Of a stretch of 49,150 bases of DNA, positions 1 through 12,389 are shown piece after piece. The position numbers and the translations under genes are program-made. Positions within the stretch are counted from its first letter, which is position 1; every line of letters begins with the position of its first letter. Source of the stretch: Desulfobulbaceae bacterium (GTDB taxonomy: Bacteria; Desulfobacterota; Desulfobulbia; Desulfobulbales; Desulfobulbaceae); assembly GCA_023544645.1 (NCBI GenBank), contig JAMJFO010000023.1:1-49150 (forward strand). The letters run 5' to 3'. The notes under the pieces were generated by a model, which had not been told where the DNA came from, made no database searches, and saw only the letters and a list, made by a program, of their open reading frames with translations.

Positions 1-901
1 TTTTATTGGTTAGAAACTATCTTTTTTGAGAGATCGAACTCCGACAGACTCCTAGAAGTACACTTGGTTCCGGCAAACAACAAAAAAAATCCGAACAGGT
101 GAAGGATGGACACGTTGTCTGTGGATGAAAGTAAAACTATCGAGAAAAGTGTTTATAATCCTCAATCGGCATATGTTTTGTCAATGCAATAATGACAAGG
201 GAGACTGGATAATTTTGAGGTAAAACCACCAGTCTCCCCTTCTTCAGCCTGCAAAAAGAGTGCCTTTACGGCTGAAGGCTGTGCCTGGTCTACACAGGCT
301 ATATATAAAACTCTAACCTCCGGTTAGAATGTTGTACTCAGCAAGGATAGTATCGAACCTTGAAAAAACAATGTCATTGCGGATGAACGGGAGAAATCTT
401 GTTGCGCCGGGGATAAATTCCTCGCCTTTGTTCCAGGTAATCCAGTTTACGAGACGGAAACTCCCAACGTCGAAGAAACATAATTTCAACAAGTTATCCT
501 TCAGCATCCCAAGGTGACTGAGTTTCGGTGGTAAAAATATACTTTTTAGCAAAATCACCCCCTTACAGGTCTCTTTCATCATCATCGGGCAACCTTCAAT
601 TTGATTCAGCTCCAGGTATAGCAGTTTTTATGCCTGATTGGATTATTTCATTATTTCAATACATTAAAACTGCAGGTTGTTGGCTGGCTGCTATTACTGT
701 CGCATATTGATGACAGATAAATCCCGGAAAATTCCATCATGTTGAATCTGGGTATTTTTGTATGTTGTTCAATAAAGACACCCGGCAACGGACAACAGGG
801 GATAACCTGTTTTAGTCGTGGGCGCAACGTAAGTACTCACGGGGTAGAGCAACCATACATTGCGCTTTTACCAACATATATAACGGTTACAGGGCTGCGG
901 A
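1..901. other. Intergenic region with no recognisable gene
   Basis: No reading frame here resembles a known protein; the short open frames (up to about 100 codons) lack convincing ribosome sites and protein-like composition. The stretch is AT-rich on its left side. It holds three small inverted repeats: a 10-bp stem at 199-208/229-238, an 8-bp stem at 242-249/270-277 and a 6-bp stem at 794-799/806-811. None has the run of T that would make a confident terminator. It lies beyond the 3' end of the cytochrome-assembly gene pair and may contain the 3' region of a gene left of the window or decayed DNA. Confidence 0.6.
199..277. repeat. Two adjacent hairpins
   Basis: Perfect 10-bp inverted repeat gggagactgg/ccagtctccc (199-208 and 229-238, 20-nt loop), followed at once by an 8-bp one, cttcagcc/ggctgaag (242-249 and 270-277, 20-nt loop). 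The regular arrangement suggests a structured RNA or a terminator region of a gene to the left. No T-tract longer than two follows either stem, so a rho-independent terminator is not shown. Confidence 0.4.
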
Positions 902-1543
902 TTATTGTTGCCGGATTTTACGGACAACGTTCGCGGCGGTCTGGGCATAAAAACAGCACAGCATGCCCAGCACGCTGGCGCCGGTGGTCACCCAGAAGAG
1001 AACCAGGTGGAGAAAAGGATGCCGGTATAAAAGCAGGTCAAGGACAAATAGGATGAGGCCCAGGTGAATGAGTGACGACCCGACCCGGACCCAGTAGCCG
1101 CTTTTTTCAAAATGGAGGTGTCTGCTGCCGGCCGCCGCCATTCCCAACACCACCAGCTGCAGCAGCAGGGAAGCTGCCAGCACGACGATCAGACCGGCCT
1201 TGATTCCCAGCAGGAATGAAACCCCAGTGCAGGCAACAGCCAGGACTGCTCCGAACCAGTTGAGCTGCCGGGCCGGCAGCAGCCGTTTGGGCACGCAGAT
1301 CCCCAGCAGCAGAATAAGGATAATGACAAAAGGCGCGACCACGATATTCATGGTGTCCATGTAGGCCATTTTTGCCGGAGCCGGGAGCTGCTGCAGGGAG
1401 GCGAATTTAAAGTAGAGCATCCCGTAGACGCAGATCACCGAGATGGCGAACAGGACACCGGCGGTTGCCAGGATGAGATAATAATCCAGGGAGCCTGCTC
1501 TCTTGAGTATCTTATGTTCTGATTCCATTTGTTGCGCGCTCAT
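902..1543 (-). CDS. Integral membrane protein next to CcsA-like gene
   Basis: A 213-residue protein that is mostly hydrophobic, with about six predicted membrane segments (roughly residues 20-42, 66-84, 97-115, 118-138, 154-172 and 176-198) and a basic C-terminus ending VRKIRQQ. I do not recognise a family. The ATG at 1543 is chosen over an upstream TTG because GAGG sits 7 nt before it. The gene starts 15 nt after the stop of the CcsA-like gene, so the two are almost certainly cotranscribed and the protein may be a partner in haem handling or cytochrome c maturation. That role is inferred from position only. It lacks the WWD motif and is too short for a ResB/Ccs1 partner. Confidence 0.75.
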   Translation of the reverse strand: MSAQQMESEHKILKRAGSLDYYLILATAGVLFAISVICVYGMLYFKFASLQQLPAPAKMAYMDTMNIVVAPFVIILILLLGICVPKRLLPARQLNWFGAVLAVACTGVSFLLGIKAGLIVVLAASLLLQLVVLGMAAAGSRHLHFEKSGYWVRVGSSLIHLGLILFVLDLLLYRHPFLHLVLFWVTTGASVLGMLCCFYAQTAANVVRKIRQQ

Positions 1544-1558
1544 AATCAAGCCTCTTCC

Positions 1559-2590
1559 CTAAACCAGGGTATGCTCCCCGGGAAAAAAGAACGATGAGAT
1601 AAACGTAAAGATCATGGCCAGGAAGCAGATAATCCCCAGGATGGAGGAAAAATACCACATAAAGGGTTTGTTGGCATACAACCGTGTATGCAGATACGTG
1701 GAATAAATGGCCCAGAGCATGATCGAGCTGCAGACCTTGGGATCCCACCACCAATTCGGCCCCCAGGCCTTGAGCGCCCAGGGATAGCCCAGCAGCATCC
1801 CCAGGGTCAGCATGAAAAAGCCGAGCTTGGCATAATCATAGCCCATAATTTCAATGGCCAACTCCCTCCTTGCCAGCATAAAGATTGAGGTGACAAAGGT
1901 CATAGTGATGCAGGCATAGGATAAAAACAGCAGCGGGGGATGAAACCACATGTACTCGGCATTGTAGTAAAAAACCATTTTGGGATAGAGCTGCATGAAG
2001 AGTCCGAAGCGCTGGCCCATGGACAGATCCTGGGTAAACCACGGCTCCACGGCGCTGAAAAACTTCGGCAGGGGATCGGTAAAAGGATTGGCCGCCAGGA
2101 AAAGGATCGCCACCTGGATGGCCATGAGGATATGCAGCGCCGCCCGCAGCCTCGGATGCTCCAGCCGAAAATGGCCGATCAGGGCCATGAACGCGTAGCA
2201 CATGAACCAGAAATAATACTTTTCATTTTCCAGCCAGAGCGGCAGCAGGTAGCGAGGCGGGGCCTCCGGATTGTACAGCGGCAGACCATATTCTGCCCCG
2301 CGGTTCATCATCTCCAGCTGCCGGTTGAGATATTCGGCAAGGTTCGCGGGCAGCTCCAGGGGCAGGGAAAGATATACCTGATAATGGAACCAGCATATCC
2401 AGGAAAATCCGGCAAGAAAAACAAACGTCAGCAGGATGAACAGGTGTCCCGTTATCCGTTGCAGGACAGGTGCCGTCCGGAACAGGTTAACCGTTCCGGA
2501 TGCGCCGACAAACACGGTCACAACCAGAAGAACCCAGAGAAGAGTATTGCCGACCTGCGTGAACAGGTTAATGGGGACCAGATCTTCCAT
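1559..2590 (-). CDS. CcsA/CcmC-like cytochrome c biogenesis protein
   Basis: A 343-residue polytopic membrane protein. Near residue 280 it carries the tryptophan-rich signature WGPNWWWDPK, the WWD haem-handling motif of the CcsA/CcmC/CcmF superfamily, which presents haem to apocytochrome c on the outer face of the membrane. Candidate haem-ligand histidines flank it (FHPPLLF near 227 and YLHTRLY near 302). The length is close to CcsA (about 320). No good ribosome site precedes the ATG at 2590. It is cotranscribed with the membrane gene at 902-1543 and divergent from glk. No ResB/Ccs1 gene is present in the window, so it is unclear whether this is a complete system-II module or a specialised haem protein assembly gene. 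Confidence 0.8.
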   Translation of the reverse strand: MEDLVPINLFTQVGNTLLWVLLVVTVFVGASGTVNLFRTAPVLQRITGHLFILLTFVFLAGFSWICWFHYQVYLSLPLELPANLAEYLNRQLEMMNRGAEYGLPLYNPEAPPRYLLPLWLENEKYYFWFMCYAFMALIGHFRLEHPRLRAALHILMAIQVAILFLAANPFTDPLPKFFSAVEPWFTQDLSMGQRFGLFMQLYPKMVFYYNAEYMWFHPPLLFLSYACITMTFVTSIFMLARRELAIEIMGYDYAKLGFFMLTLGMLLGYPWALKAWGPNWWWDPKVCSSIMLWAIYSTYLHTRLYANKPFMWYFSSILGIICFLAMIFTFISSFFFPGEHTLV

Positions 2591-2731
2591 TATATTCGTT
2601 TGACGGCAGTCATTATTCGTTAACCTTCATGTGCTGCTGCAGACAGCATACAATCCAGGACCCGGTATTTCAAAACAAATTCTATCCTTCCGACGATATT
2701 AGCCGCAATTCCGGCAACCCCTCCTTTCCCC

Positions 2732-2761
2732 TTGAGAAAACACAACACAATGGCATATACT
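2732..2761 (+). promoter_or_regulatory. Sigma-70-type promoter for glk
   Basis: TTGAGA at 2732-2737 and TATACT at 2756-2761 are separated by 18 nt. Transcription would begin near 2768. That makes the TTG (2766) and ATG (2772) codons of the longest open frame unlikely starts for glk and favours the ATG at 2817. Confidence 0.55.
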
Positions 2762-2816
2762 TTAATTGAACATGATCTTCACAATGAAAGCGCAAAAGGA
2801 GCCCGACCCTGAAATC

Positions 2817-3830
2817 ATGACCCGTGTGACTGCGCCAACCTGTCTTCTTGCCGGCGATATCGGTGGAACAAAAACATCACTGGCCCTGTATCGGCCGGAA
2901 GATACCCTTCTGCATCCCTTTCACGAAAAAAAAGTCAACAACGATACTGCCGGCAGCTTTGACGAAATAATCGAAAATTTTCTGCAGGAAAAAAATATCA
3001 GGCCCGATGCCGCCTGTTTTGGCGTTGCCGGCCCCATTCGCAACAACCGGGTCAAAATGACCAACCTGGACTGGACCCTGGACGGCCCTTCCCTGCAACA
3101 ACGCTTCGGCCTGCGTTCCGTTCTTCTGATCAATGACCTGGTCGCTACAGCCATGGGGGCGGTGCATCTCCCGGCTGACCGACTGCTCACCCTCAACAAA
3201 GGGCAGGCAGACCCGGTCGGCGCCATTGGGGTCATCGCTCCGGGCACCGGCCTGGGTGAAGCCTTTCTCATCAAACACAAGCAGCGCCGCCTCCCCATTC
3301 CCTCCGAAGGCGGGCACAGCTTTTTTGCCCCCACGGATCAGCAGCAGATACGCCTCCTGCTCTACATGGCAAAACAGCATGGTCAGGTCAGCGCCGAAAT
3401 GGTCTGTTCCGGCATTGGCATCCCCAATCTCCATGACTTTCTGTGCGCGGAAAAGGGTGTCGAAAATCCCCTGGCAAATCATCCTGACCGCACCAGGGCC
3501 ATTGTCGAGGCAGCCCTTGCCGCACTTGACACTGATGACCCGCACAACATTGCCCGGCAGGCAATCCAGCTGTTCTCTGCCATCCTTGCCGCTGAGTCCG
3601 CAAACCTGGCATTGAAGGTCCTGGCCACCGGAGGGATCTATATCGGCGGGGGCATACCGCCCCGCATTCTCCGGTACCTCCATGCCCCCGGGTTCATGGA
3701 TTCTTTTGCCAGGGGAGAATACCGGGACATGCTTGCTGCCATTCCGGTCCACGTCATCCTGGAGCCGGCAACCGCCCTCATCGGGGCGGCCGCTTATGCG
3801 TTTGAATCCCCGGAGCTGGCCGAAAGATGA
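2817..3830 (+). CDS. glk: Glucokinase (Glk family)
   Basis: Phosphorylates glucose with ATP to glucose-6-phosphate in the cytoplasm. The protein shows the phosphate-1 motif AGDIGGTKTS near its N-terminus, a GVAGPI segment, the NDLVATAMG region (substrate Asp), the adenosine-side APGTGLGEAF motif and SEGGHS typical of E. coli-type Glk rather than ROK kinases. Starting at ATG 2817 gives 337 residues, close to the usual 320, and puts the GDIGGT motif at the normal distance from the N-terminus; AAAGGAG lies 15 nt upstream, rather far. Its stop overlaps the start of the downstream kinase (ATGA), so the two are translationally coupled, an odd pairing for a sugar kinase. Confidence 0.88.
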   Translation: MTRVTAPTCLLAGDIGGTKTSLALYRPEDTLLHPFHEKKVNNDTAGSFDEIIENFLQEKNIRPDAACFGVAGPIRNNRVKMTNLDWTLDGPSLQQRFGLRSVLLINDLVATAMGAVHLPADRLLTLNKGQADPVGAIGVIAPGTGLGEAFLIKHKQRRLPIPSEGGHSFFAPTDQQQIRLLLYMAKQHGQVSAEMVCSGIGIPNLHDFLCAEKGVENPLANHPDRTRAIVEAALAALDTDDPHNIARQAIQLFSAILAAESANLALKVLATGGIYIGGGIPPRILRYLHAPGFMDSFARGEYRDMLAAIPVHVILEPATALIGAAAYAFESPELAER

Positions 3831-6559
3831 AATCAAAGCCAACCTACGAAGAGCTGGAACAACGGATCCAGGATCTTGAGAAAGAACTGGACGGTTATAA
3901 AAACCGTAACGGATCGGCGCTGTTGCTGCAGTACCTGGAAGCGATCATCAACAATACCAACCTGCCCATCTACCTGAAAGACGCCGACTACAACTACATT
4001 CTTGTCAACCGTGAGTATGAACGCCTCGCTGGGGTTACCAATGACCAGATCCGGGGCAATGATGATTATGATATCTTTCCGGAACCTGTTGCCAGGCTGT
4101 TCCGCGAACAGGACGAGGAGGTCACCCGGCGGCGCTCCCTGGTCGAATTCGAGGAAACCATCCCGCTGGCCGACGGAGTGCATACCTTCCTGACCGCCAA
4201 GTTCCCGCTGGTGAACAATGAGGGGAGGGTGTCTGCCGTTGGCGGGGTGTGCACGGATATCACAACCCTCGAGAAAACAAAAGAGGCTCTGCGAAAAAAT
4301 GAACAACAGTACCGTTCGTTCATCAATAGTTTTCACGGCATTGCCTACCGCGGAGACATCCGCACCTGTACCCCGGTTTATTTTCACGGCGCCGTCGAGC
4401 AGATCACCGGCTACACGGAACCCGATTTTATCGCCGGCGCCCCCGCCTGGGACAAGCTCGTCCATCCTGACGACCTGCCAATGTTCATGGAACAGGGCAG
4501 GAGCATGCTGAATATCCCCGACTACACCTTCAAACGGGAGTATCGAATAATCACCAGGAACGGCGACACCAAGTGGATATTTGAACGGGGAAGAACACTG
4601 TGTGACAACACTGAAGCGCCGGCCTGGATCGAAGGAACGATTTTTGATATTACGGAGCGCAAAAATATTGAACAGGCGCTGCGTGAAAGTGAAGAAAAAT
4701 ACCGCACGCTCGTCGAAACCGCTTCTCTGGGCATCCAGATCACTGACCGCGAAGGCCGGATCGTCTTCTCTAATCCCGCGCATGGCAGCATCCTTGGCTG
4801 CCCGGTTGAACAACTTGTCGGGAGGTATGTATGGGATTTTATCGACAACGAGCAGGAAAAGGAAACCCTGCGGGAATACTACCGGTTCATCATCCAGGAG
4901 CAACCCGACCCGGAACCCTATTTTACCGTGAACAGAACCCCGAACGGCAGGGAAGTCCATGTCCGGGTCGACTGGAACTACATGCGGGATTTTTCCGGCC
5001 AGGTGACATCCCTGTGCTCGATTGTCACCGATATCTCGTCCTGGATCTGGGCGGAAAAGACCCTCAAGGAAAGCGAGCGGCGGTTCCGCAGTCTCATCGA
5101 ATCCTGTCCTGTCGGCATATATATGTATAAGCTCGAGCCGGACGGACGGCTGATTTTCACCGGCGCCAACCCGGCGGCAGATGACATCATGGGACTGGAC
5201 CACGACCAGCTTATCGGCATGACCATTGAGGAGGCCTTTCCCTCTCTGAGAGGTACGGAGATACCGGACCGCTTCCGCGAGGCATGCCGAACCAGCAGAT
5301 CATGGCAGGAGGAGCAGGTAATCTATGATGACCAGAGAATAAGCGGTGTCTTTGCGGTTCATTCCTTCCAGACGGAGCCCGGAAAAATGGCGGTTTTTTT
5401 CCGCAACATTACTGCCAAGCGGCGAATGGAGGAGGAAGTCCGCAAGGTGCAGAAACTCGAATCCGTGGGCATCCTTGCCGGCGGTATAGCCCACGATTTC
5501 AACAACCTTCTCACAGCCATCATCGGCAACATATCCATGGCCAAACTGTTCAGCCAGGCCGATACAGGCAAGGTGCTCGAACGGCTGACCGATGCCGAAA
5601 AAGCTTCTCTGCGCGCCAGGGACCTGACCCAGCAGCTGCTGACCTTTTCCAAGGGCGGTGCGCCGGTTAAGAACTCTGCCTCGATCACCGACATCATCCA
5701 GGATTCCACCTCGTTCATGCTCAGCGGCTCCAATGTCAGATGCGACCTGCAGTTCCCGGACGATCTCTGGCCGGTGAATATTGACGAGGGCCAGATCAGC
5801 CAGGTCATCCAGAACGTGATCAAGAATGCCGACCAGGCCATGCCTGAAGGCGGCATCGTCACGGTGCGGGCGGAAAACGTAACCGTCCTTGAATACGATC
5901 CCCTGCCGCTGCGGCCGGGAAACTATGTCCACCTGACAATCACCGACCAGGGGGTCGGTATCCTGGAAAAGCATCTTGGCAAAATTTTCGACCCCTACTT
6001 TTCCACCAAGCAGGAGGGCAGCGGTCTCGGTCTGGCCGCCTGCTACTCCATCGTCAAGAACCACGACGGCCTGATCAGCGCCGACTCGGCGTTCGGCGCC
6101 GGCACAACCTTTCATATCTATCTGCCCAGCTCGGACCGCGAGCCCGAAACCAGGACAATCCCCAGGAAAAAATCCCTGCGCAGCGGCGAGAAAATCCTGA
6201 TCATGGACGATGACCATGACGTGCTCAACGTGGCGGTTAACATGCTGAATCTGATGGGCTATACGACCGAAACGGCCACTGACGGCTCAGCGGCCATCTC
6301 CATGTACCGTGCGGCCATGGAAGCAGGGCGGCCTTTTGACGGGGTCATCCTTGACCTGACCATCCCCGGCGGAATGGGCGGGCGGGAGACGGTCCTGCAA
6401 CTCCTCCAGATTGACCCGGAGGTGAAGGCCATTGTCTCCAGCGGCTATGCCAACGATCCCATTATGGCCGAATATACCAAGTACGGTTTTCGCGGGGTCG
6501 CGGCCAAACCCTATGACATGGAGCACCTGGGCCAGGTGCTGCGCAACCTCTTTGACTGA
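3827..6559 (+). CDS. Cytosolic four-PAS hybrid histidine kinase with receiver domain
   Basis: A 910-residue signalling kinase without membrane segments. A short coiled coil (about 5-25) leads into four PAS-like domains (about 30-148, 160-280, 288-405, 415-532). A HisKA region follows with phospho-acceptor His556 in the motif AGGIAHDFNN, then a HATPase_c domain (N box QNVIKNADQ near 661, G1 DQGVGI, G2 GSGLGL) and a C-terminal receiver (acidic DDD near 794, phospho-acceptor Asp843 in LDLTIPGG, Lys894). The input signal is unknown; PAS domains often bind haem, flavin or small ligands. No output regulator is adjacent. It overlaps glk by 4 nt. It is a close architectural relative of the kinase at 12390-14732, with the same LTIPGGMGG receiver signature. 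Confidence 0.9.
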   Translation: MKSKPTYEELEQRIQDLEKELDGYKNRNGSALLLQYLEAIINNTNLPIYLKDADYNYILVNREYERLAGVTNDQIRGNDDYDIFPEPVARLFREQDEEVTRRRSLVEFEETIPLADGVHTFLTAKFPLVNNEGRVSAVGGVCTDITTLEKTKEALRKNEQQYRSFINSFHGIAYRGDIRTCTPVYFHGAVEQITGYTEPDFIAGAPAWDKLVHPDDLPMFMEQGRSMLNIPDYTFKREYRIITRNGDTKWIFERGRTLCDNTEAPAWIEGTIFDITERKNIEQALRESEEKYRTLVETASLGIQITDREGRIVFSNPAHGSILGCPVEQLVGRYVWDFIDNEQEKETLREYYRFIIQEQPDPEPYFTVNRTPNGREVHVRVDWNYMRDFSGQVTSLCSIVTDISSWIWAEKTLKESERRFRSLIESCPVGIYMYKLEPDGRLIFTGANPAADDIMGLDHDQLIGMTIEEAFPSLRGTEIPDRFREACRTSRSWQEEQVIYDDQRISGVFAVHSFQTEPGKMAVFFRNITAKRRMEEEVRKVQKLESVGILAGGIAHDFNNLLTAIIGNISMAKLFSQADTGKVLERLTDAEKASLRARDLTQQLLTFSKGGAPVKNSASITDIIQDSTSFMLSGSNVRCDLQFPDDLWPVNIDEGQISQVIQNVIKNADQAMPEGGIVTVRAENVTVLEYDPLPLRPGNYVHLTITDQGVGILEKHLGKIFDPYFSTKQEGSGLGLAACYSIVKNHDGLISADSAFGAGTTFHIYLPSSDREPETRTIPRKKSLRSGEKILIMDDDHDVLNVAVNMLNLMGYTTETATDGSAAISMYRAAMEAGRPFDGVILDLTIPGGMGGRETVLQLLQIDPEVKAIVSSGYANDPIMAEYTKYGFRGVAAKPYDMEHLGQVLRNLFD

Positions 6560-6742
6560 TAAGCGGCTGCCGTTCCTCCCCTTCCTGCCGGCATTTCCGG
6601 CAAAGTCCACAATCCTTCTTGACGGAAACGGCCACAGGTATAATTATATCCCTTATATATTACAAAATGTTTGCCTGTTTGTGATGTAGCGCTGTCCCGG
6701 ATGGACAGCTGACAATGACGATTACCTACGGAGAATGAATTC

Positions 6743-8218
<1,476 letters not shown>

Positions 8219-8243
8219 TACCTCTTTCCGATACGCAATGGTA

Positions 8244-8276
8244 ACGGTGCCGGTTAATCCGGCGCCGTCCTTTTTT
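8244..8276 (+). terminator. Rho-independent terminator after htrA
   Basis: Ten-base stem acggtgccgg/ccggcgccgt (8244-8253 and 8259-8268; one G-T pair) with loop ttaat, then TCC and six T. It ends one base before the start codon of the next gene. Confidence 0.85.
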
Positions 8277-8277
8277 C

Positions 8278-8633
8278 ATGATGCAAACACTCACTGAGCT
8301 GGCTGAAGCCCTGCAGCAATTTGCCGATGAGCGGGACTGGGAGCAGTTTCACTCCCCCAAGAACCTGGTCATGGCCCTGGGGGTTGAAGTCGCTGAGCTG
8401 ACAGAGCATTTTCAGTGGCTCAGCCAGCAGCAGAGCATGCGGCTTTCGCCTGAAAAACAGCAGGCGGTTGGTCAAGAACTGGCCGATGTGCTGATCTATC
8501 TGGTACGCCTGGCCCACCGGCTGAACATTGATCTGCTGACTGAAGCGGAAAAAAAAATAGCCCTTAATGCGCAGAAATACCCCGTTGAGCAGAGCAGAGG
8601 CCGTTCTGATCGCCCAAAAGGACACCATTCTTC

Positions 8634-8637
<4 letters not shown>
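8278..8637 (+). CDS. MazG-like nucleotide pyrophosphohydrolase (dCTPase-type)
   Basis: A 119-residue single-domain all-alpha NTP pyrophosphohydrolase, probably hydrolysing non-canonical or surplus (d)NTPs to NMP and PPi. The metal-binding pattern is visible as EVAELTEHFQW (ExxE) near residue 38 and ELADVLIYLVRLA (ExxD) near 72, and the N-terminal FADERDW followed by FHSPKNL is typical of the DCTPP1/RS21-C6 subgroup. The start is unusual: the T-tract of the htrA terminator touches the ATG, leaving no Shine-Dalgarno sequence. Its stop overlaps the TTG start of the next gene. Confidence 0.85.
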
Positions 8638-10878
<2,241 letters not shown>

Positions 10879-10908
10879 TACTGTAACTTTATCAGGAGGA
10901 CAAAGCCC

Positions 10909-11256
10909 ATGACCGGACTTGCCTATGCACAGACAGGAGCGACCCCGCCCGCCGGAGGAGGATTGGCAGGTTTTCTTCCGCTTATTCTTATTTTTGTGGT
11001 TTTTTATTTTCTGCTGATCAGACCCCAGCAGAAAAAAGCCAAGGAGCACGCCGAGTTCCTCCGCAACCTGAAAAAGGGCGACGAGGTGGTCACCAGCGGC
11101 GGTATCCACGGCCGGATCACCGGCCTGACCGACACCATCGTTACCCTGGAGATTGCCGAAAATGTCCGGATCAAGGTCACCCGTCCCTCGGTCCTGGCCT
11201 CGGCATCTGATGCCAAAAAACAGGCCGAAACCGTGGACAAGCCATCCGGCGGCTGA
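10909..11256 (+). CDS. yajC: Preprotein translocase subunit YajC
   Basis: A small inner-membrane protein of the SecDF-YajC complex. It has a short Gly/Pro/Ala-rich N-terminus, one membrane segment (about residues 23-43, ending in the typical LLIRPQQKKAKEH), then a cytoplasmic domain with LKKGDEVVTSGGIHG. The 115-residue length is normal. AGGAGG is 8 nt before the ATG. It is cotranscribed with tgt and closed by a strong terminator, so secD and secF must be elsewhere. Confidence 0.95.
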   Translation: MTGLAYAQTGATPPAGGGLAGFLPLILIFVVFYFLLIRPQQKKAKEHAEFLRNLKKGDEVVTSGGIHGRITGLTDTIVTLEIAENVRIKVTRPSVLASASDAKKQAETVDKPSGG

Positions 11257-11303
11257 AGTATCAAAGGCTGTTAACCACCTTCATCGTGTATGAAGACCGG
11301 CTT

Positions 11304-11343
11304 AAGGCCGCACGGCTGCTCAGGCAGCGCTGCGGCCTTTTTT
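11304..11343 (+). terminator. Rho-independent terminator after yajC
   Basis: Outer stem aaggccgca/tgcggcctt (11304-11312 and 11331-11339) encloses a second stem gctgc/gcagc with a TCAG loop and is followed by a T run to 11343. It separates tgt-yajC from fieF. Confidence 0.9.
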
Positions 11344-11366
11344 ATTAACCGGGCCGCCAGTTAATC

Positions 11367-12287
11367 ATGAAAAGCACGCCGAACCGAACCAATCAGCTGC
11401 TGAAAAGAGCCACCAATGCCTCGGTGGCCGTGGCCCTGCTGCTGATCGCCGGTAAACTCGTGGCCTGGCTTTTGACCGGATCGTTGAGTGTCATGGCCTC
11501 GCTGGTCGACTCGCTCATGGATGCGGCGGCTTCGGCCATCAATCTGGTGGCGGTCCGCTGGTCTCTGCAGCCGGCGGATGAAGAACACCGCCACGGTCAC
11601 GGCAAGGCGGAATCCCTGGCCGGGCTGGCCCAGGCCTCCTTTATTGCCGGCTCCGCCTTTTTCCTCGTCGTGCATGCCGTGGAACGGCTGCGCAGCCCGA
11701 TCCAGATCCAGGCGGCGCAAACAGGGGTGATCATGATGGTCATTGCCATGATCATCACCCTGATCCTGGTGGCCTATCAGCGATATGTGGTCAAAAAAAC
11801 AAACTCCACAGCCATCCGCGCAGATGCCCTGCACTATGCAACCGATATCCTCACCAATCTCGGCACCATCCTTGCCCTGGTGCTGGCCCGTTGGGGATGG
11901 TTGTGGCTTGATCCGGTCATTGCCATCGTCATTGCCTGCTACATATTCTACAGCGCCTGGCGGATCGGGTATGATGCCTGCCAGATGCTGATGGACCGTG
12001 AGCTGCCGCTTGAAATCAGAGAAAAAATATTGTGCATTGCACGGACTCCGTCTCAGGTGAAAGGGGTGCACGACATCCGTACCCGCCAGTCGGGACAGAC
12101 CATGATGATCCAGCTGCACCTGGAGCTGGAGGATCAGGTTCCTCTTGTACGGGCGCACGGCATAGGCAAGGCGGTGGAAAAAGAAATCCTGCGCTCATGG
12201 CCCGAGGCAGACGTTATCATTCACCTGGATCCGGTGCACCTGCTCAGAAAAAGTATACGCCGGTTTGAGGGAAATTCACCGGAGTAG
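11367..12287 (+). CDS. fieF: Cation diffusion facilitator, FieF/YiiP type
   Basis: A 306-residue proton-coupled exporter of Fe2+/Zn2+ in the inner membrane, with six membrane segments and a C-terminal cytoplasmic domain. The transport site is complete: DSLMD in TM2 and HYATD in TM5 give the Asp-Asp/His-Asp tetrad seen in YiiP. HGHGKAESLA matches the site-B loop, and the C-terminal VKGVHDIRTRQSG, QLHLE and DVIIHLDP carry the dimer-domain metal ligands. Similarity to E. coli FieF is high along the full length. It is monocistronic between a terminator and a convergent kinase gene. Iron export would fit the peroxide-defence theme of this region. Confidence 0.92.
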   Translation: MKSTPNRTNQLLKRATNASVAVALLLIAGKLVAWLLTGSLSVMASLVDSLMDAAASAINLVAVRWSLQPADEEHRHGHGKAESLAGLAQASFIAGSAFFLVVHAVERLRSPIQIQAAQTGVIMMVIAMIITLILVAYQRYVVKKTNSTAIRADALHYATDILTNLGTILALVLARWGWLWLDPVIAIVIACYIFYSAWRIGYDACQMLMDRELPLEIREKILCIARTPSQVKGVHDIRTRQSGQTMMIQLHLELEDQVPLVRAHGIGKAVEKEILRSWPEADVIIHLDPVHLLRKSIRRFEGNSPE

Positions 12288-12389
12288 CTACGAGAAAAAT
12301 ACCCGTTGCCCTGAAAGAATTCTCTGCTCCATCGTAGAGCAGGAGGATGAAAGGATCAACGGGAGGGAGAATCCATTCCGGTCCATTTT

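Noticed and set aside
32-52. Possible insertion-sequence terminus (gaactccgacagactcctag)
   Set aside because: No matching inverted end, target duplication or transposase fragment is seen in the window.
3833-5203. A 456-codon open frame on the minus strand opposite the PAS hybrid kinase
   Set aside because: The plus-strand frame gives complete PAS, HisKA, HATPase and receiver motifs; the minus-strand product has no recognisable domain and reflects codon bias of the real gene.
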